Assembly (NCBI RefSeq): GCF_028475105.1
Contig: NZ_CP116936.1
Span: 62,001-126,000, forward strand
Reading direction: 5' to 3'
Length of the DNA: 64,000 nt
Origin: Micromonospora sp. LH3U1
GTDB lineage: Bacteria; Actinomycetota; Actinomycetes; Mycobacteriales; Micromonosporaceae
The position numbers were made by a program, and so were the translations under genes. This document shows positions 44,444-53,145 of the stretch, in pieces. The notes below the pieces were generated by a model. It was given only the letters and a program-made list of their open reading frames with translations, did not search any database and was not told the DNA's origin. Numbering within the stretch: the stretch's first letter is position 1; each line of letters starts with the position of its first letter.

Positions 44444-46300
44444 ATGACCCACTACAAGAGCAACCTGCGGGACCTTGAGTTCAACCTGTTCGAGGTCTTC
44501 GGGGCGGACCAGGCGTTCGGCCAGGAACCGTACTCGGAACTCGACGTCGACACCGCCCGCAGCTTCCTCGCCGAACTCGACCGTCTCGCTCGCGAGGACC
44601 TGGCCTCCAGCTACACGGACAGTGACCGTAACCCGCCGGTGTTCGACCCGGTCACGCACACCGCTCCGCTGCCGGCGTCGTTCAAGAAGTCCTACAAGGC
44701 ATTCATGGACTCCGAGTTCTGGCGCCTGGACCTGCCGCCGCACCTGGGCGGCACCACCGCGCCGCGCGCCCTCTGGTGGGCCCTCGCCGAGCTGGTGCTC
44801 GGCTCGAACGCCCCCATCTGGATGTACGCCTCCGGCCCGTCCTTCGCGCACGTGCTGGAGGTCGAGGGCACCGAGCGGCAGAAGCGGTGGGCCAAGCTCT
44901 TCATCGACAAGCAGTGGGGCTCCACCATGGTGCTCACCGAGCCGGACGCCGGCTCGGACGTCGGCGCCGGCCGCGCCCGCGCCATCCAGCAGCCGGACGG
45001 CTCGTGGCACATCGAGGGCGTCAAGCGCTTCATCACCTCGGGTGAGCACGACCTGAGCGACAACATCGTGCACTACGTGCTGGCCCGCCCGGTGGGCGTG
45101 GAGGGCGTCGGTGGCCCCGGCACCAAGGGCCTGTCGCTCTTCGTGGTGCCGAAGTTCCACTTCGACGAGACCACCGGCGAGCTGGGTGAGCGCAACGGCG
45201 TCTACACCACCAACGTCGAGCACAAGATGGGCCTGAAGGTCTCCAACACCTGCGAGCTGACCTTCGGCGAGCACGGCGTACCGGCCACGGGTTGGCTGCT
45301 GGGCGAGAAGCACGACGGCATCCGGCAGATGTTCATGATCATCGAGTACGCCCGGATGCTGGTCGGCACCAAGGCCATCGCCACCCTCTCCACCGGCTAC
45401 CTCAACGCCCTGGAATACGCGAAGAACCGGGTGCAGGGCGCCGACCTGGTCCAGCAGACGGACAAGACCGCGCCGCGGGTCACCATCACCCACCACCCGG
45501 ACGTGCGCCGTTCGCTGCTGCTGCAGAAGTCGTACGCCGAGGGTCTGCGTGCCCTGGTTCTCTACACCGCCACCTGGCAGGACAAGGTCGCCATCGCCGA
45601 GGCGGCCGGCGACGAGAAGGCCACCAAGCTGGCCAAGCGGGTCAACGACCTGCTGCTGCCGCTGGTCAAGGGCGTCGGCTCGGAGCGGGCGTACGAGATG
45701 CTCGGGCACGAGGCTCTGCAGACCTTCGGCGGCTCCGGGTTCCTCCAGGACTACCCGCTGGAGCAGTACGTCCGCGACGCCAAGATCGACACCCTGTACG
45801 AGGGCACCACCGCCATCCAGAGCCTGGACCTGATCTTCCGCAAGATCGTCCGGGACAACGGCAAGGCGCTCATGGCGGTCGCCAGCGAGATCCAGGAGTT
45901 CATCTCCTCCGAGGCGGGCAACGGCCAGCTCAAGGAGGAGCGGCAGGCGCTCGGCAAGGCGCTCGTCGAGGTCCAGAACATCCTCGGCGTCATGACCGGC
46001 TGGCTGGGCGAGGCGCAGGGTGGCGACACCCGCGCTCTCTACAAGGTCGGGCTGAGCAGCCGCCGGTTCCTGCTGGCGATCGGCGACCTGGTGGTCGGCT
46101 GGCTGCTGCAGAAGCAGGCCGACGTCGCGCTCAAGGCGCTGGCCGGTGAGGTCTCCGCCGCCGACAAGGCGTTCTACACCGGCAAGGTGGCTGCTGCCCG
46201 TTTCTTCGCCCGCGAGGTGCTGCCCCGCATCGGCGCCGACCGGCGGATCATCGAGGGTGCCGACCTCGACATCATGGACCTCCCGGAGGAGGCCTTCTGA
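44444..46300 (+). CDS. Acyl-CoA dehydrogenase
   Basis: 618 residues from ATG 44444. The acyl-CoA dehydrogenase N, middle and C domains occupy about 40-470, with the middle motif [14 protein letters not shown] and the catalytic Glu453 in [15 protein letters not shown]. An additional C-terminal helical domain of about 150 residues follows, as in large FadE-type enzymes. It uses FAD to form a 2,3-enoyl-CoA in fatty acid or similar degradation. It is a single gene with its own promoter, an operator-like palindrome and a terminator, so it is regulated alone. The chain-length preference is unknown. Confidence 0.95.
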   Translation: MTHYKSNLRDLEFNLFEVFGADQAFGQEPYSELDVDTARSFLAELDRLAREDLASSYTDSDRNPPVFDPVTHTAPLPASFKKSYKAFMDSEFWRLDLPPHLGGTTAPRALWWALAELVLGSNAPIWMYASGPSFAHVLEVEGTERQKRWAKLFIDKQWGSTMVLTEPDAGSDVGAGRARAIQQPDGSWHIEGVKRFITSGEHDLSDNIVHYVLARPVGVEGVGGPGTKGLSLFVVPKFHFDETTGELGERNGVYTTNVEHKMGLKVSNTCELTFGEHGVPATGWLLGEKHDGIRQMFMIIEYARMLVGTKAIATLSTGYLNALEYAKNRVQGADLVQQTDKTAPRVTITHHPDVRRSLLLQKSYAEGLRALVLYTATWQDKVAIAEAAGDEKATKLAKRVNDLLLPLVKGVGSERAYEMLGHEALQTFGGSGFLQDYPLEQYVRDAKIDTLYEGTTAIQSLDLIFRKIVRDNGKALMAVASEIQEFISSEAGNGQLKEERQALGKALVEVQNILGVMTGWLGEAQGGDTRALYKVGLSSRRFLLAIGDLVVGWLLQKQADVALKALAGEVSAADKAFYTGKVAAARFFAREVLPRIGADRRIIEGADLDIMDLPEEAF

Positions 46301-46352
46301 CCGTGCCACGGCACGCCTGACGGTTCCGGGTCGCACCACCCGGCACCAACAC

Positions 46353-46389
46353 CGACGGCCGGCGGGGCTACGTGCCCCGCCGGCCGTCG
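46353..46389 (+). terminator. Terminator after the acyl-CoA dehydrogenase
   Basis: A perfect 15-base stem (CGACGGCCGGCGGGG with its complement) and a 7-base loop lie about 50 bases after the stop. Confidence 0.88.
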
Positions 46390-46547
46390 CCGTCTCTGGG
46401 TGCCACCGAGGCCCCCGGCAGCTCGCCCGGGGAGGGCGCGCACGTATTGGGTGAGCCCGGCCGGGTATGCCGGTGGCGTGGCGGGTAACCGTCGCGTGAC
46501 CTGGAAAGGGAACGCCCAGAGCCACCGCACGGGGGAGTGCAGCGCAC

Positions 46548-46817
46548 ATGGGTGTAGGAAGCGGCATTTTTCTCATCGCGATCGGCGCGATCCTGACCTT
46601 CGCGCTGAGAGCCAACGTCTGGTGGATCGACGTGCGGGCGGTCGGCTGGGTGTTCATCCTGGCCGGGCTGGCCGTACTGCTGACCACGGTCTGGTTCTGG
46701 CAGGACCGGCGCAAGCGGGCCCGGACCCTCATCGTGGAGGAGAACCGGCTGTCTCATCCGACGGCGATGATGCCGCCGCCGCCAGACCCGCCGCCACCAA
46801 CCGCGCCGCCGTCCTGA
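46548..46817 (+). CDS. DUF6458-like small membrane protein, copy 1
   Basis: 89 residues from ATG 46548, with GGGGGAG upstream. Two hydrophobic helices span about 3-21 (GSGIFLIAIGAILTFAL) and 33-55 (GWVFILAGLAVLLTTVWFW), joined by the short loop RANVWWIDVRA. A basic stretch and a Pro-rich tail follow. It shares the order and motifs (IFLIA-GAILAFA, VGWVLMLAG) with the gene at 47524. Function unknown; the basic tail suggests it faces the cytoplasm. Confidence 0.85.
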   Translation: MGVGSGIFLIAIGAILTFALRANVWWIDVRAVGWVFILAGLAVLLTTVWFWQDRRKRARTLIVEENRLSHPTAMMPPPPDPPPPTAPPS

Positions 46818-46840
46818 GCCTGCGCACCAGGACGCGACCT

Positions 46841-46875
46841 CTGAGCCACCCGTCGATGATCGGCGGGTGGCTCAG
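46841..46875. terminator. Bidirectional terminator overlapping the SixA-like stop
   Basis: A perfect 12-base stem (CTGAGCCACCCG with CGGGTGGCTCAG) and an 11-base loop lie between the convergent DUF6458 and phosphatase genes. Confidence 0.8.
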
Positions 46876-47411
46876 TCGCGGGCGGTGTGCCGTGCCGTGA
46901 TCGGTGCTCCCGCCCGACTCAGCTCCGCCCAGCCCAGCGGAACACGGTGCACCGCCAGTTCGGCGGTGCGTAAACCCTCCTCGTCCGCCCCCTCCGGATC
47001 GAGGAGCGCGGAGAGCAGCGAGATGCCTGGGTTGTGAGCAATGAGCAGCGCGGTGCGGGCCGCCGAGTCGACCGTGCGCACCAGCGCCAACAACTCCTCG
47101 GGATGGGCGTCGTACGCGCCGGGCTCATAACGGACAGTCGGGCGAGGACCGGTCGGGCCACCCTCCGGCGGCGAACCGGTCATCCCCATCGCCACCCCGT
47201 GCCAGGTCTGCCGGGTACGCCTGGCCGTCGAGCAGATCACCACGTCGGGCAGCAGCCCGTGGTGCGCCAGCCAGGCCCCAGCCGCTGCCGCGTCGGCGTC
47301 TCCGCGTGCGCTGAGCGGCCGCTCGGCATCGTCCGCCGCGTCGCTGCCCTGATCGGCCTTCGCGTGCCGCAGCAACACCAGTGTCCGCGTCTCGGGGTCG
47401 ACGTCCGTCAT
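46872..47411 (-). CDS. Histidine phosphatase family protein (SixA-like)
   Basis: 179 residues. The RHG catalytic core is present as TLVLLRHAKAD (His about 16), with PLSARGDADA, a second-half STARRTRQTW, VRYEPGAYDAHPEELL, and the second catalytic His in LLIAHNPGIS. SixA-type enzymes remove phosphate from phosphohistidine in proteins; other small members act on metabolites. It is embedded between two DUF6458 paralogues on the opposite strand. Confidence 0.9.
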   Translation of the reverse strand: MTDVDPETRTLVLLRHAKADQGSDAADDAERPLSARGDADAAAAGAWLAHHGLLPDVVICSTARRTRQTWHGVAMGMTGSPPEGGPTGPRPTVRYEPGAYDAHPEELLALVRTVDSAARTALLIAHNPGISLLSALLDPEGADEEGLRTAELAVHRVPLGWAELSRAGAPITARHTARD

Positions 47412-47523
47412 GCCCTCAGCTTGCCCGATTGGCGATCTCCGTGCCGGGGTAAGTCGATGGATGCCGCACCCCTACCGACGGCCGCGGCGCGTCGTACGCC
47501 AGGTTTGAGCCGAGGAGCGAGAC

Positions 47524-47811
47524 ATGGGCATTGGTGGCAGCATCTTCTTGATCGCGCTGGGCGCGATCCTCGCATTCGCCGTGGAGGCCGACCTGGGCTG
47601 GCTGAACCTGGCCGTGGTCGGCTGGGTGCTGATGCTGGCCGGTGTCGCCGGCCTCGTCGCCACCCTCTACTTCTGGAGCAGCCGCCGCCGCACGGTGGTC
47701 GCCGCACCGGTACGCGAGGAGCACGTCGTGGCTGACCGGGTGGTGCCGGTCCAGGACGACCAGGTCGTGCGGGAGTACCGCGAGGTGCGTCGGCCGGGCC
47801 GACCGGTCTGA
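47524..47811 (+). CDS. DUF6458-like small membrane protein, copy 2
   Basis: 95 residues from ATG 47524, with GAGGAGCGA upstream. Two helices span about 4-20 (GGSIFLIALGAILAFAV) and 33-55 (GWVLMLAGVAGLVATLYFW), a basic SSRRRTVV segment follows, and a longer charged tail (VREEHVVADR, REYREVRRPGR) ends the protein. It is a paralogue of the gene at 46548, likely from duplication with the SixA-like gene in between. Unknown function; copies of this family are common in actinobacteria. Confidence 0.85.
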   Translation: MGIGGSIFLIALGAILAFAVEADLGWLNLAVVGWVLMLAGVAGLVATLYFWSSRRRTVVAAPVREEHVVADRVVPVQDDQVVREYREVRRPGRPV

Positions 47812-47961
47812 TCCTCGCTCACACACTCCGGGGTCACCGCAGCGTCGCGGGGCCCCGGCTCGCATGTACGGACGAAACCCGCCAACCCCGGGCCAGGCCC
47901 CGCCGCGCGTGGTGCGGCGTCGGAGGCCCGGGTGGGTTGCGCTTGCGCTTTGCCCGCTTAC

Positions 47962-48639
47962 TCAGGCGAACAGCGCGAAGTAGATCGCGATGTGATGGCA
48001 GAGCGCCGCCAGCAGCGTGCAGGCGTGGAAGAACTCGTGGTGACCGAAGACGGTTGGCCACGGATTGGGTCGGCGCAACGCGTAGAAGACCGCGCCGACG
48101 CTGTAGATCGCGCCACCGATGATCAGCAGCACCAGTGCCGCGACACCGCCGCCGTGCAGGATCTCCGGCAGCATGGCCACCGCCACCCAGCCCAGCGCCA
48201 GGTAGAGCGGCGCGGACACCCAGCGCGGCACGTGTGGCCAGACCACCTTGAGCGCCACGCCGGCCAGTGCGCCACCCCACACCAGGGACAGCATCACGGT
48301 GGCCGGCCGGGGTGCGAGCAGCAGTACGCAGAGCGGTGTGTACGTGCCGGCGATGAACACGAAGATCATCGCGTGGTCCAGCCGGCGCATCACCTGGTAG
48401 CCGCGCTCTGACCACACCCGACGGTGGTACAGCGCGCTCGTACCGAAGAGCCCACAAACCGTCAGGCTGTAGAGGAGGCAACTGACCAGGGGCGCCCACC
48501 CCGGCCGGGTGGCGGCGATCGAGCAGAGCACGATCCCGCAGACCACGGCGACGAAGAAGGCGTACGTGTGCAGCCAGCCGCGCATCCGGGGCTTACCGAT
48601 GTCGACCGGCTTCAGGCGAAGCGGGGCGGAGGTGGTCAC
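47962..48639 (-). CDS. Hemolysin III / PAQR family membrane protein
   Basis: 225 residues from GTG 48639. Seven hydrophobic helices with the PAQR zinc-site pattern are seen: early SALYHRRVW, middle RLDHAMIFVFIAGTYTP, and late FGHHEFFHACTLLAALCHH. The family (TrhA) governs membrane-lipid homeostasis/energetics and probably has ceramidase-like zinc chemistry; hemolysis is a misleading name. A promoter TTGCAA-N16-TAACCT ends six bases before GTG, so the transcript is probably leaderless. Confidence 0.92.
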   Translation of the reverse strand: MTTSAPLRLKPVDIGKPRMRGWLHTYAFFVAVVCGIVLCSIAATRPGWAPLVSCLLYSLTVCGLFGTSALYHRRVWSERGYQVMRRLDHAMIFVFIAGTYTPLCVLLLAPRPATVMLSLVWGGALAGVALKVVWPHVPRWVSAPLYLALGWVAVAMLPEILHGGGVAALVLLIIGGAIYSVGAVFYALRRPNPWPTVFGHHEFFHACTLLAALCHHIAIYFALFA

Positions 48640-48645
48640 ACAATA

Positions 48646-48673
48646 AGGTTACGGCACCGTAGGTTACTTGCAA
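48646..48673 (-). promoter_or_regulatory. Leaderless promoter of the hemolysin III gene
   Basis: On the minus strand -35 TTGCAA (48668-48673) and -10 TAACCT (48646-48651) are 16 bases apart, and the -10 is six bases from GTG 48639. Confidence 0.55.
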
Positions 48674-48676
48674 GTA
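48665..48676. promoter_or_regulatory. Perfect palindrome TACTTGCAAGTA over the -35
   Basis: A 12-base perfect palindrome covers the -35 of the hemolysin III promoter and lies about 90 bases upstream of pxpB. This type of TTGCAA-centred palindrome is typical of MarR-family operators; the regulator is not in the window. Confidence 0.5.
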
Positions 48677-48702
48677 GTGGCGATGGTGACACCGGGCACC
48701 GC

Positions 48703-48738
48703 CATCGTGAACACCACACCCTCATCGTGAACACCACA
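48703..48738. repeat. Tandem 20-bp-period direct repeat upstream of pxpB
   Basis: CATCGTGAACACCACA occurs at 48703-48718 and again at 48723-48738, exactly two helical turns apart, just before the pxpB start at 48767. It is an operator-like arrangement on one DNA face. Confidence 0.6.
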
Positions 48739-48766
48739 TCGGCACGACATCGGCGAGGATGAGCGG

Positions 48767-49462
48767 ATGCGGATCCGGCCCGTCGGCGCGCACGCCCTGC
48801 TGCTCGACTGCACCACTCCGCCCGATGTCCCCGAAGCCGCGCTCGTCGAAGCGTGGCGAGCCGAGCTGTGGCGGCGTCGAGAGCAGGGCGACCTGATCGC
48901 CGTCGAGATCGTGCCGGCGGCCAGCACCGTCCTGCTCGACGGCCTGCCCGACCCGGCCGCCACGGCAGCGCAGCTGACCCGATGGGCGTCCGCGGTCGCC
49001 ACCATCTCCCACGGCGCAACCAACAACCGCGACGACGGCAGCGCACGCAGTGACAGCGCGGGCGGCACCATCGCCGGCGATGGCGCCGAGGTGGTCGTCC
49101 CGGTCGACTTCGACGGGCCGGACCTGCCGGCGGTGGCCGAGCACTGGGGTGTGGACGTGCCAGCCGTGCTGCACCGGCTGACCAGCACCCGGTTCCGGGT
49201 CGCGTTCTGCGGCTTCGCCCCCGGGTTTCCCTACCTGACCGGGCTGCCCGCCGAGCTGGCGCTGCCCCGGCTGGCCACGCCCCGTCCCCGGGTGCCGGCC
49301 GGCTCGGTCGCCTTGGCCGGCCCGTACGCCGGCATCTACCCGGGCACGTCCCCCGGCGGCTGGCTGCTGGTCGGTCGGACCGACCTGGTCCTCTTCGACG
49401 TGCACGCCGACCCGCCGGCCCGACTCAGCCCGGGAACCCCGGTCCGGATGGTGGCGGCGTGA
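48767..49462 (+). CDS. pxpB: 5-oxoprolinase subunit PxpB (KipI-like)
   Basis: 231 residues. It matches the allophanate-hydrolase subunit 1 / KipI family: N-terminal DRxxLLDC-like (RPVGAHALLLDCT), the core VPVDFDGPDL, FCGFAPGFPYLTGLP and the C-terminal GSVALAGPYAGIYPGTSPGGWLLVGRTD. Together with PxpC and PxpA it forms the ATP-dependent 5-oxoprolinase that opens pyroglutamate to glutamate. A Ser/Gly/Asp-rich insert (about 80-105) is unusual. A GAGGATGAG site precedes ATG. Confidence 0.93.
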   Translation: MRIRPVGAHALLLDCTTPPDVPEAALVEAWRAELWRRREQGDLIAVEIVPAASTVLLDGLPDPAATAAQLTRWASAVATISHGATNNRDDGSARSDSAGGTIAGDGAEVVVPVDFDGPDLPAVAEHWGVDVPAVLHRLTSTRFRVAFCGFAPGFPYLTGLPAELALPRLATPRPRVPAGSVALAGPYAGIYPGTSPGGWLLVGRTDLVLFDVHADPPARLSPGTPVRMVAA

Positions 49463-50322
49463 CCCACCCGGCCGCTGTCGAGGTGCTCCGCGCCGGCGCG
49501 CTCACCACCGTGCAGGACCTGGGCCGGGCCGGCTGGGCGCACCTGGGCGTACCCCGGTCCGGTGCCCTCGACCCGGCGGCCCTGCGGCTGGCCAACCGGC
49601 TGGTCGGCAATCCGGAGCACGCCGCCGGCCTGGAGATCACACTGACCGGCTGCACACTGCGGCTGACGCGTGCCACCACGGTCGCGGTGACCGGCGCCGA
49701 GGTGACGGTCCACGCCGGTGAGCGGCCTGGTGACACCGGGCGCCCGCTCACCATGCCGGCCGGGACGGTGCTGCGGGTCGGCCCCGCCCGACGGGGCGTA
49801 CGGAGTTGGCTGGCGGTGGCTGGCGGCATCGACGTGCCGCCGGTGCTCGGCAGCCGGGCCACCGACACCCTCTCCGGGCTCGGCCCGCCTCCGCTGCGCG
49901 ACGGCGACCTGCTGCCGCTCGGCGAGCCGTTGGGCGTACCAGCGCCGGTGGACCTGACCGTCTGCTCCGCACCCCCGCCGGAGGTGCTCCTGACGCTGCG
50001 CCTCGGCCCCCGCGACGACTGGTTCACTCCCGCCGCGCTCGACCGGCTGTTCGGCACCGCGTACACCGTCAGCCCGGTGAGCAACCGGGTCGGCGCGCGG
50101 CTCGCCGGCGCGGCGCTGCCCCGCGCGGTCGCCGGCGAACTTCCCAGCGAGGGCATCGTGCTCGGCGCGGTACAGGTGCCGGCCGACGGACAACCCCTGA
50201 TCTTCCTGGCGGACCACCCGACCACCGGCGGATACCCCGTCATCGGGGTGGTCACCGACGTGACCCCGCTCGCGCAGGCCCGGCCAGGGACTACCGTCAG
50301 ATTCCATGGACCTCAACGCTGA
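49459..50322 (+). CDS. pxpC: 5-oxoprolinase subunit PxpC (biotin-dependent carboxyltransferase family)
   Basis: 287 residues from GTG 49459, overlapping pxpB by four bases. The AHS2 / KipA domain shows VLRAGALTTVQDLGRAGWAHLGV, PAALRLANRLVGN, LAVAGGIDVPPVLGSRATDT, SNRVGARLAG and SEGIVLGAVQVP with HPTTGGYPVIGVV. It has the standard length. It is part of the 5-oxoprolinase complex with PxpB; translational coupling fits a subunit pair. Confidence 0.94.
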   Translation: MTHPAAVEVLRAGALTTVQDLGRAGWAHLGVPRSGALDPAALRLANRLVGNPEHAAGLEITLTGCTLRLTRATTVAVTGAEVTVHAGERPGDTGRPLTMPAGTVLRVGPARRGVRSWLAVAGGIDVPPVLGSRATDTLSGLGPPPLRDGDLLPLGEPLGVPAPVDLTVCSAPPPEVLLTLRLGPRDDWFTPAALDRLFGTAYTVSPVSNRVGARLAGAALPRAVAGELPSEGIVLGAVQVPADGQPLIFLADHPTTGGYPVIGVVTDVTPLAQARPGTTVRFHGPQR

Positions 50323-51055
50323 CCTCGGCGAGGGATTCGGCATCTGGCGACTCGGCGACGACGAGGCGCTGCTGGGCCTCGTCACCTCCGCCAACGTCGC
50401 CTGCGGCTTTCACGGCGGCGACCCGTCCACGATGCGACGGGTCTGCGAGGGCGCCGCACGGCGCGGGGTCGCGGTGGGCGCGCAGGTCGGCTACCGGGAC
50501 CTGGCCGGCTTCGGCCGGCGGCGCATCGCGTACGACTTCGCCGAGCTACGCGACGAGGTGACCTACCAGTTGGGGGCGCTGAACGCGTTCTGCCGGCTGT
50601 TCGGCACCCGGGTCCGCTACCTCAAGCCGCACGGCGCGCTCTACCACGCGGCCAGCACCGACGAATCCCAAGCGGCGGCGGTGGTCGCCGCGGTCACCGG
50701 CTACGACCCTGACCTGCCCATACTCTGTCTGCCCGGCTCGACGCTCGCCCAACTGGCCGTCGGCGCGGGCCTGCCGGTCGTCGCCGAGGCCTTCGCCGAC
50801 CGCGCCTACCTGCCCAACGGGGCGCTGGTGCCGCGCGGCACCCCCGGCGCGGTGATCACCGACCCGGAGCAGGTGGCCGAACGGGCGGTGCGGATGGCCA
50901 CCGAACGCAGCGTGGTGGCGGTGGACGGCACCGTCATCCCCTGTTCGGTCGACTCGATCTGCGTGCACGGTGACACCCCGGGCGCGGTCTCCGCCGCCGA
51001 ACTCGTCCGCGCCACCCTGATCGACGCCGACATCCAGCTGGCCCCGTTCGCGTGA
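50306..51055 (+). CDS. pxpA: 5-oxoprolinase subunit PxpA (LamB/YcsF family)
   Basis: 249 residues from ATG 50306, overlapping pxpC by 17 bases. LamB/YcsF signatures are DLNADLGEGFG, SANVACGFHGGDP, GVAVGAQVGYRDLAGFGRR, LKPHGALYH, VAEAFADRAY and SICVHGDTPGAV. It is the third subunit of ATP-dependent 5-oxoprolinase. The three genes are contiguous and overlapping, an intact pathway unit. Confidence 0.95.
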   Translation: MDLNADLGEGFGIWRLGDDEALLGLVTSANVACGFHGGDPSTMRRVCEGAARRGVAVGAQVGYRDLAGFGRRRIAYDFAELRDEVTYQLGALNAFCRLFGTRVRYLKPHGALYHAASTDESQAAAVVAAVTGYDPDLPILCLPGSTLAQLAVGAGLPVVAEAFADRAYLPNGALVPRGTPGAVITDPEQVAERAVRMATERSVVAVDGTVIPCSVDSICVHGDTPGAVSAAELVRATLIDADIQLAPFA

Positions 51056-51083
51056 CCGGAGGGGCCCCACCGGGCCGCTCCGG
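51056..51083. terminator. Terminator between pxpA and the convergent NHL gene
   Basis: A 12-base stem (CCGGAGGGGCCC with GGGCCGCTCCGG, one mismatch) and a 4-base loop begin immediately after the pxpA stop. Confidence 0.7.
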
Positions 51084-51088
51084 ACAAG

Positions 51089-52927
51089 TCAGGCGTCCAG
51101 GCCGCGCAGCACCAGCGGGAGCCGGGTCACGGCGCCGTCGACCACCCGGACCGGTACGCCCCAGTCCTGCCGGGTCAGGTGGCACGCCGCGTGCTCGACG
51201 TCCGCGTCACAGGTCGCCGCCTGGGCGGTCACCTGCAGCACCCCAGCGGTGATCTCGCTGTTGAGCACCAGCCGGCGGGACAGTTCGGTGCCCGTGCCGG
51301 CACCATCCACCAGCAGCTCCGGCGGAGACGCGGAGACCACCAAGCGGGTCGACGGCCCGTACGTCTCGTCCAGCTTCTGCCCCGGCGCCGGGGTGAAGAC
51401 GATGTCCAGGGTGACCTCACCGGCCGCGACGTCCGTCGGCTTGCGCTCGGTGCGATGCCGGGGGCCGTCCACCGTGCTGGCACCTGCCGCCGACAGGGCA
51501 CCCGGCGCGAGCCGGGTCAACCGGTGCGCGGCGGATTCCACCACCAGCACCTCACCGGCCGGGGTGAGCACCAGGTCGCTCGGCTCCGCCAACCCGTCGG
51601 CGACGGTGGAGACCTGGTTGCTGGCCGGGTCGAAGCGGCGTACAGCGCCGTTGTATGTGTCCGCGATCAGCACCGAGCCGTCCGGCAGCGCACACACGCC
51701 CAACGGGTGCTGGAGCAACGCCGACTCTGCCGGACCGTCCACGTGCCCGAAGTCGAACAGGCCCTGCCCGACGGCGGTGCCCAGCTCACCGTTCTCGACG
51801 TACCGAACGGAGCTGGTCTCGCTGTCGGCGACCCAGAGCCGGGTGCCGTCGGCGGAGACGGAGAGCCCCGACGGCTGCGCCATCCACGCCTCGGCCAGCG
51901 GGCCGTCGCGCAGCGCCTCCACGGTGGTGCCGGCGTACATGCCGGCGGTCCGCTTGATCGGGTCGAACCACCAGAGCTGGTGGATGCCGGCCATCGCAAT
52001 GATCAGCTTGTCGTCGTACCAGGCCAGGTCCCACGGGGAGGAGAGGTCGACGGCGAGCGCGTCGTGGGCGTGGTCGTCGACCGTGGCACGCCACTGCCGC
52101 CCACTGCCGGCCACGGTGACGACCTCGCCGGACTCGAGCCGTACGCCCCGCAGCAGGTGGTTGACCGTGTCGGCGACCACCAGGTCGTAGCCGGCGACCT
52201 CGGCGACATGCGTGGGCAGCAGGCACACCCCCTGCGGCTCGGAGAACGTCGCCGCGGCTTCCGGCCCGTCGGCCCGGCCCCGCTCGCCGGAACCGATCCG
52301 GCGCACCGGCGTCTCGCCGTCCGGGGCCACCTCGACCAGGGAGTGCCGGGCCGAGTCCGAGACCAGCAGGTTGCCGTTCGGCAGCAGCGCCGCCTTACCC
52401 GGGAAGCGCAGCGCGGTCTCCGGTGCCGGCGGCGGGACGTACGGGCCGTCACCCCGGTGCAGGGTGCCCTTGGCCTCGTGGGTGGCGATTAACTCGTCGA
52501 TCAGTCGGGCCAGCCCTTCGGCGTGCCCCTCGCCGGCCATGGTGGCCACCACGTAACCCTCGGGGTCGATCACCGACAGGGTCGGCCAGGCCCGGGCCGC
52601 GTACTGCTGCCACATGTCCATGTCGGCATCGTCGAGTACGGGATGGTGCACCCCGTACCGCTCCACGGCGGCGGCGAGCGCGTCGGGGTCCTTCTCGTGC
52701 TCGAACTTCGGCGAGTGCACACCGATCACGACGAGCACGTCGCCGTACTTCTCCTCCAGCGGGCGCAGCTCATCGAGCACGTGCAGGCAGTTGATACAGC
52801 AGAACGTCCAAAAATCCGCCAAGACGATCTTGCCGCGCAGGTCCTGCAAGGTCAGATTCTGTCCGCCGGTGTTGAGCCACTGCCGGCCCCGTAGCTCGGG
52901 CGCACGTACACGCGCTGTCGTTCCCAT
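51089..52927 (-). CDS. Thioredoxin-like and NHL-repeat protein (NHLRC2-like)
   Basis: 612 residues from ATG 52927. The thioredoxin-fold N-terminus (about 1-155) has WLNTGGQNLTLQDLRGKIVL and the CxxC motif in WTFCCINCLHVLDEL. It is followed by NHL beta-propeller repeats (about 185-500; LLPNGNLLVSDSARHSLVEV, PLGVCALPDGSVLIADTYNG) and a C-terminal beta domain. There is no signal peptide, so it is cytoplasmic. This architecture matches NHLRC2 proteins; a redox-linked role is likely, with an unknown substrate. Confidence 0.9.
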   Translation of the reverse strand: MGTTARVRAPELRGRQWLNTGGQNLTLQDLRGKIVLADFWTFCCINCLHVLDELRPLEEKYGDVLVVIGVHSPKFEHEKDPDALAAAVERYGVHHPVLDDADMDMWQQYAARAWPTLSVIDPEGYVVATMAGEGHAEGLARLIDELIATHEAKGTLHRGDGPYVPPPAPETALRFPGKAALLPNGNLLVSDSARHSLVEVAPDGETPVRRIGSGERGRADGPEAAATFSEPQGVCLLPTHVAEVAGYDLVVADTVNHLLRGVRLESGEVVTVAGSGRQWRATVDDHAHDALAVDLSSPWDLAWYDDKLIIAMAGIHQLWWFDPIKRTAGMYAGTTVEALRDGPLAEAWMAQPSGLSVSADGTRLWVADSETSSVRYVENGELGTAVGQGLFDFGHVDGPAESALLQHPLGVCALPDGSVLIADTYNGAVRRFDPASNQVSTVADGLAEPSDLVLTPAGEVLVVESAAHRLTRLAPGALSAAGASTVDGPRHRTERKPTDVAAGEVTLDIVFTPAPGQKLDETYGPSTRLVVSASPPELLVDGAGTGTELSRRLVLNSEITAGVLQVTAQAATCDADVEHAACHLTRQDWGVPVRVVDGAVTRLPLVLRGLDA

Positions 52928-53016
52928 GCCTGTCAGCCTGCCACGCCCCGCAGGCCCAGCCGCCGCGACCCGAACCAAGACGCCGGTCCGGAGGTCGTCT
53001 CGCCCCCGTCCCGCGC

Positions 53017-53083
53017 GATCTTGCACTTTCTGTCCCGACCTAAGGGGCATTTCGCGCAAAACGGCGACCGAAACTGCAAGATC
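53017..53083. repeat. 67-bp palindromic element with GATCTTGCA ends
   Basis: GATCTTGCA (53017-53025) and TGCAAGATC (53075-53083) are perfect terminal arms, with further interrupted pairing to about 21 bases each side. The site is intergenic upstream of the NHL gene. Its tip resembles the arm of the element at 36583. Confidence 0.65.
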
Positions 53084-53106
53084 GGCGGGGCGAGCGGGCG
53101 GGGGCG

Positions 53107-53134
53107 GCGGGGTCACGGTTGTCCGTGACCCCGC
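53107..53134 (-). terminator. Terminator of the LppU-like gene
   Basis: A perfect 12-base stem (GCGGGGTCACGG with CCGTGACCCCGC) closes on TTGT and lies just past the stop of the leftward gene at 53146. Confidence 0.85.
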
Positions 53135-53145
53135 CTTTGGTGGAG

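Noticed and set aside
44402..46732. Long minus-strand frame opposite the acyl-CoA dehydrogenase
   Set aside because: Antisense shadow of a well-supported enzyme.
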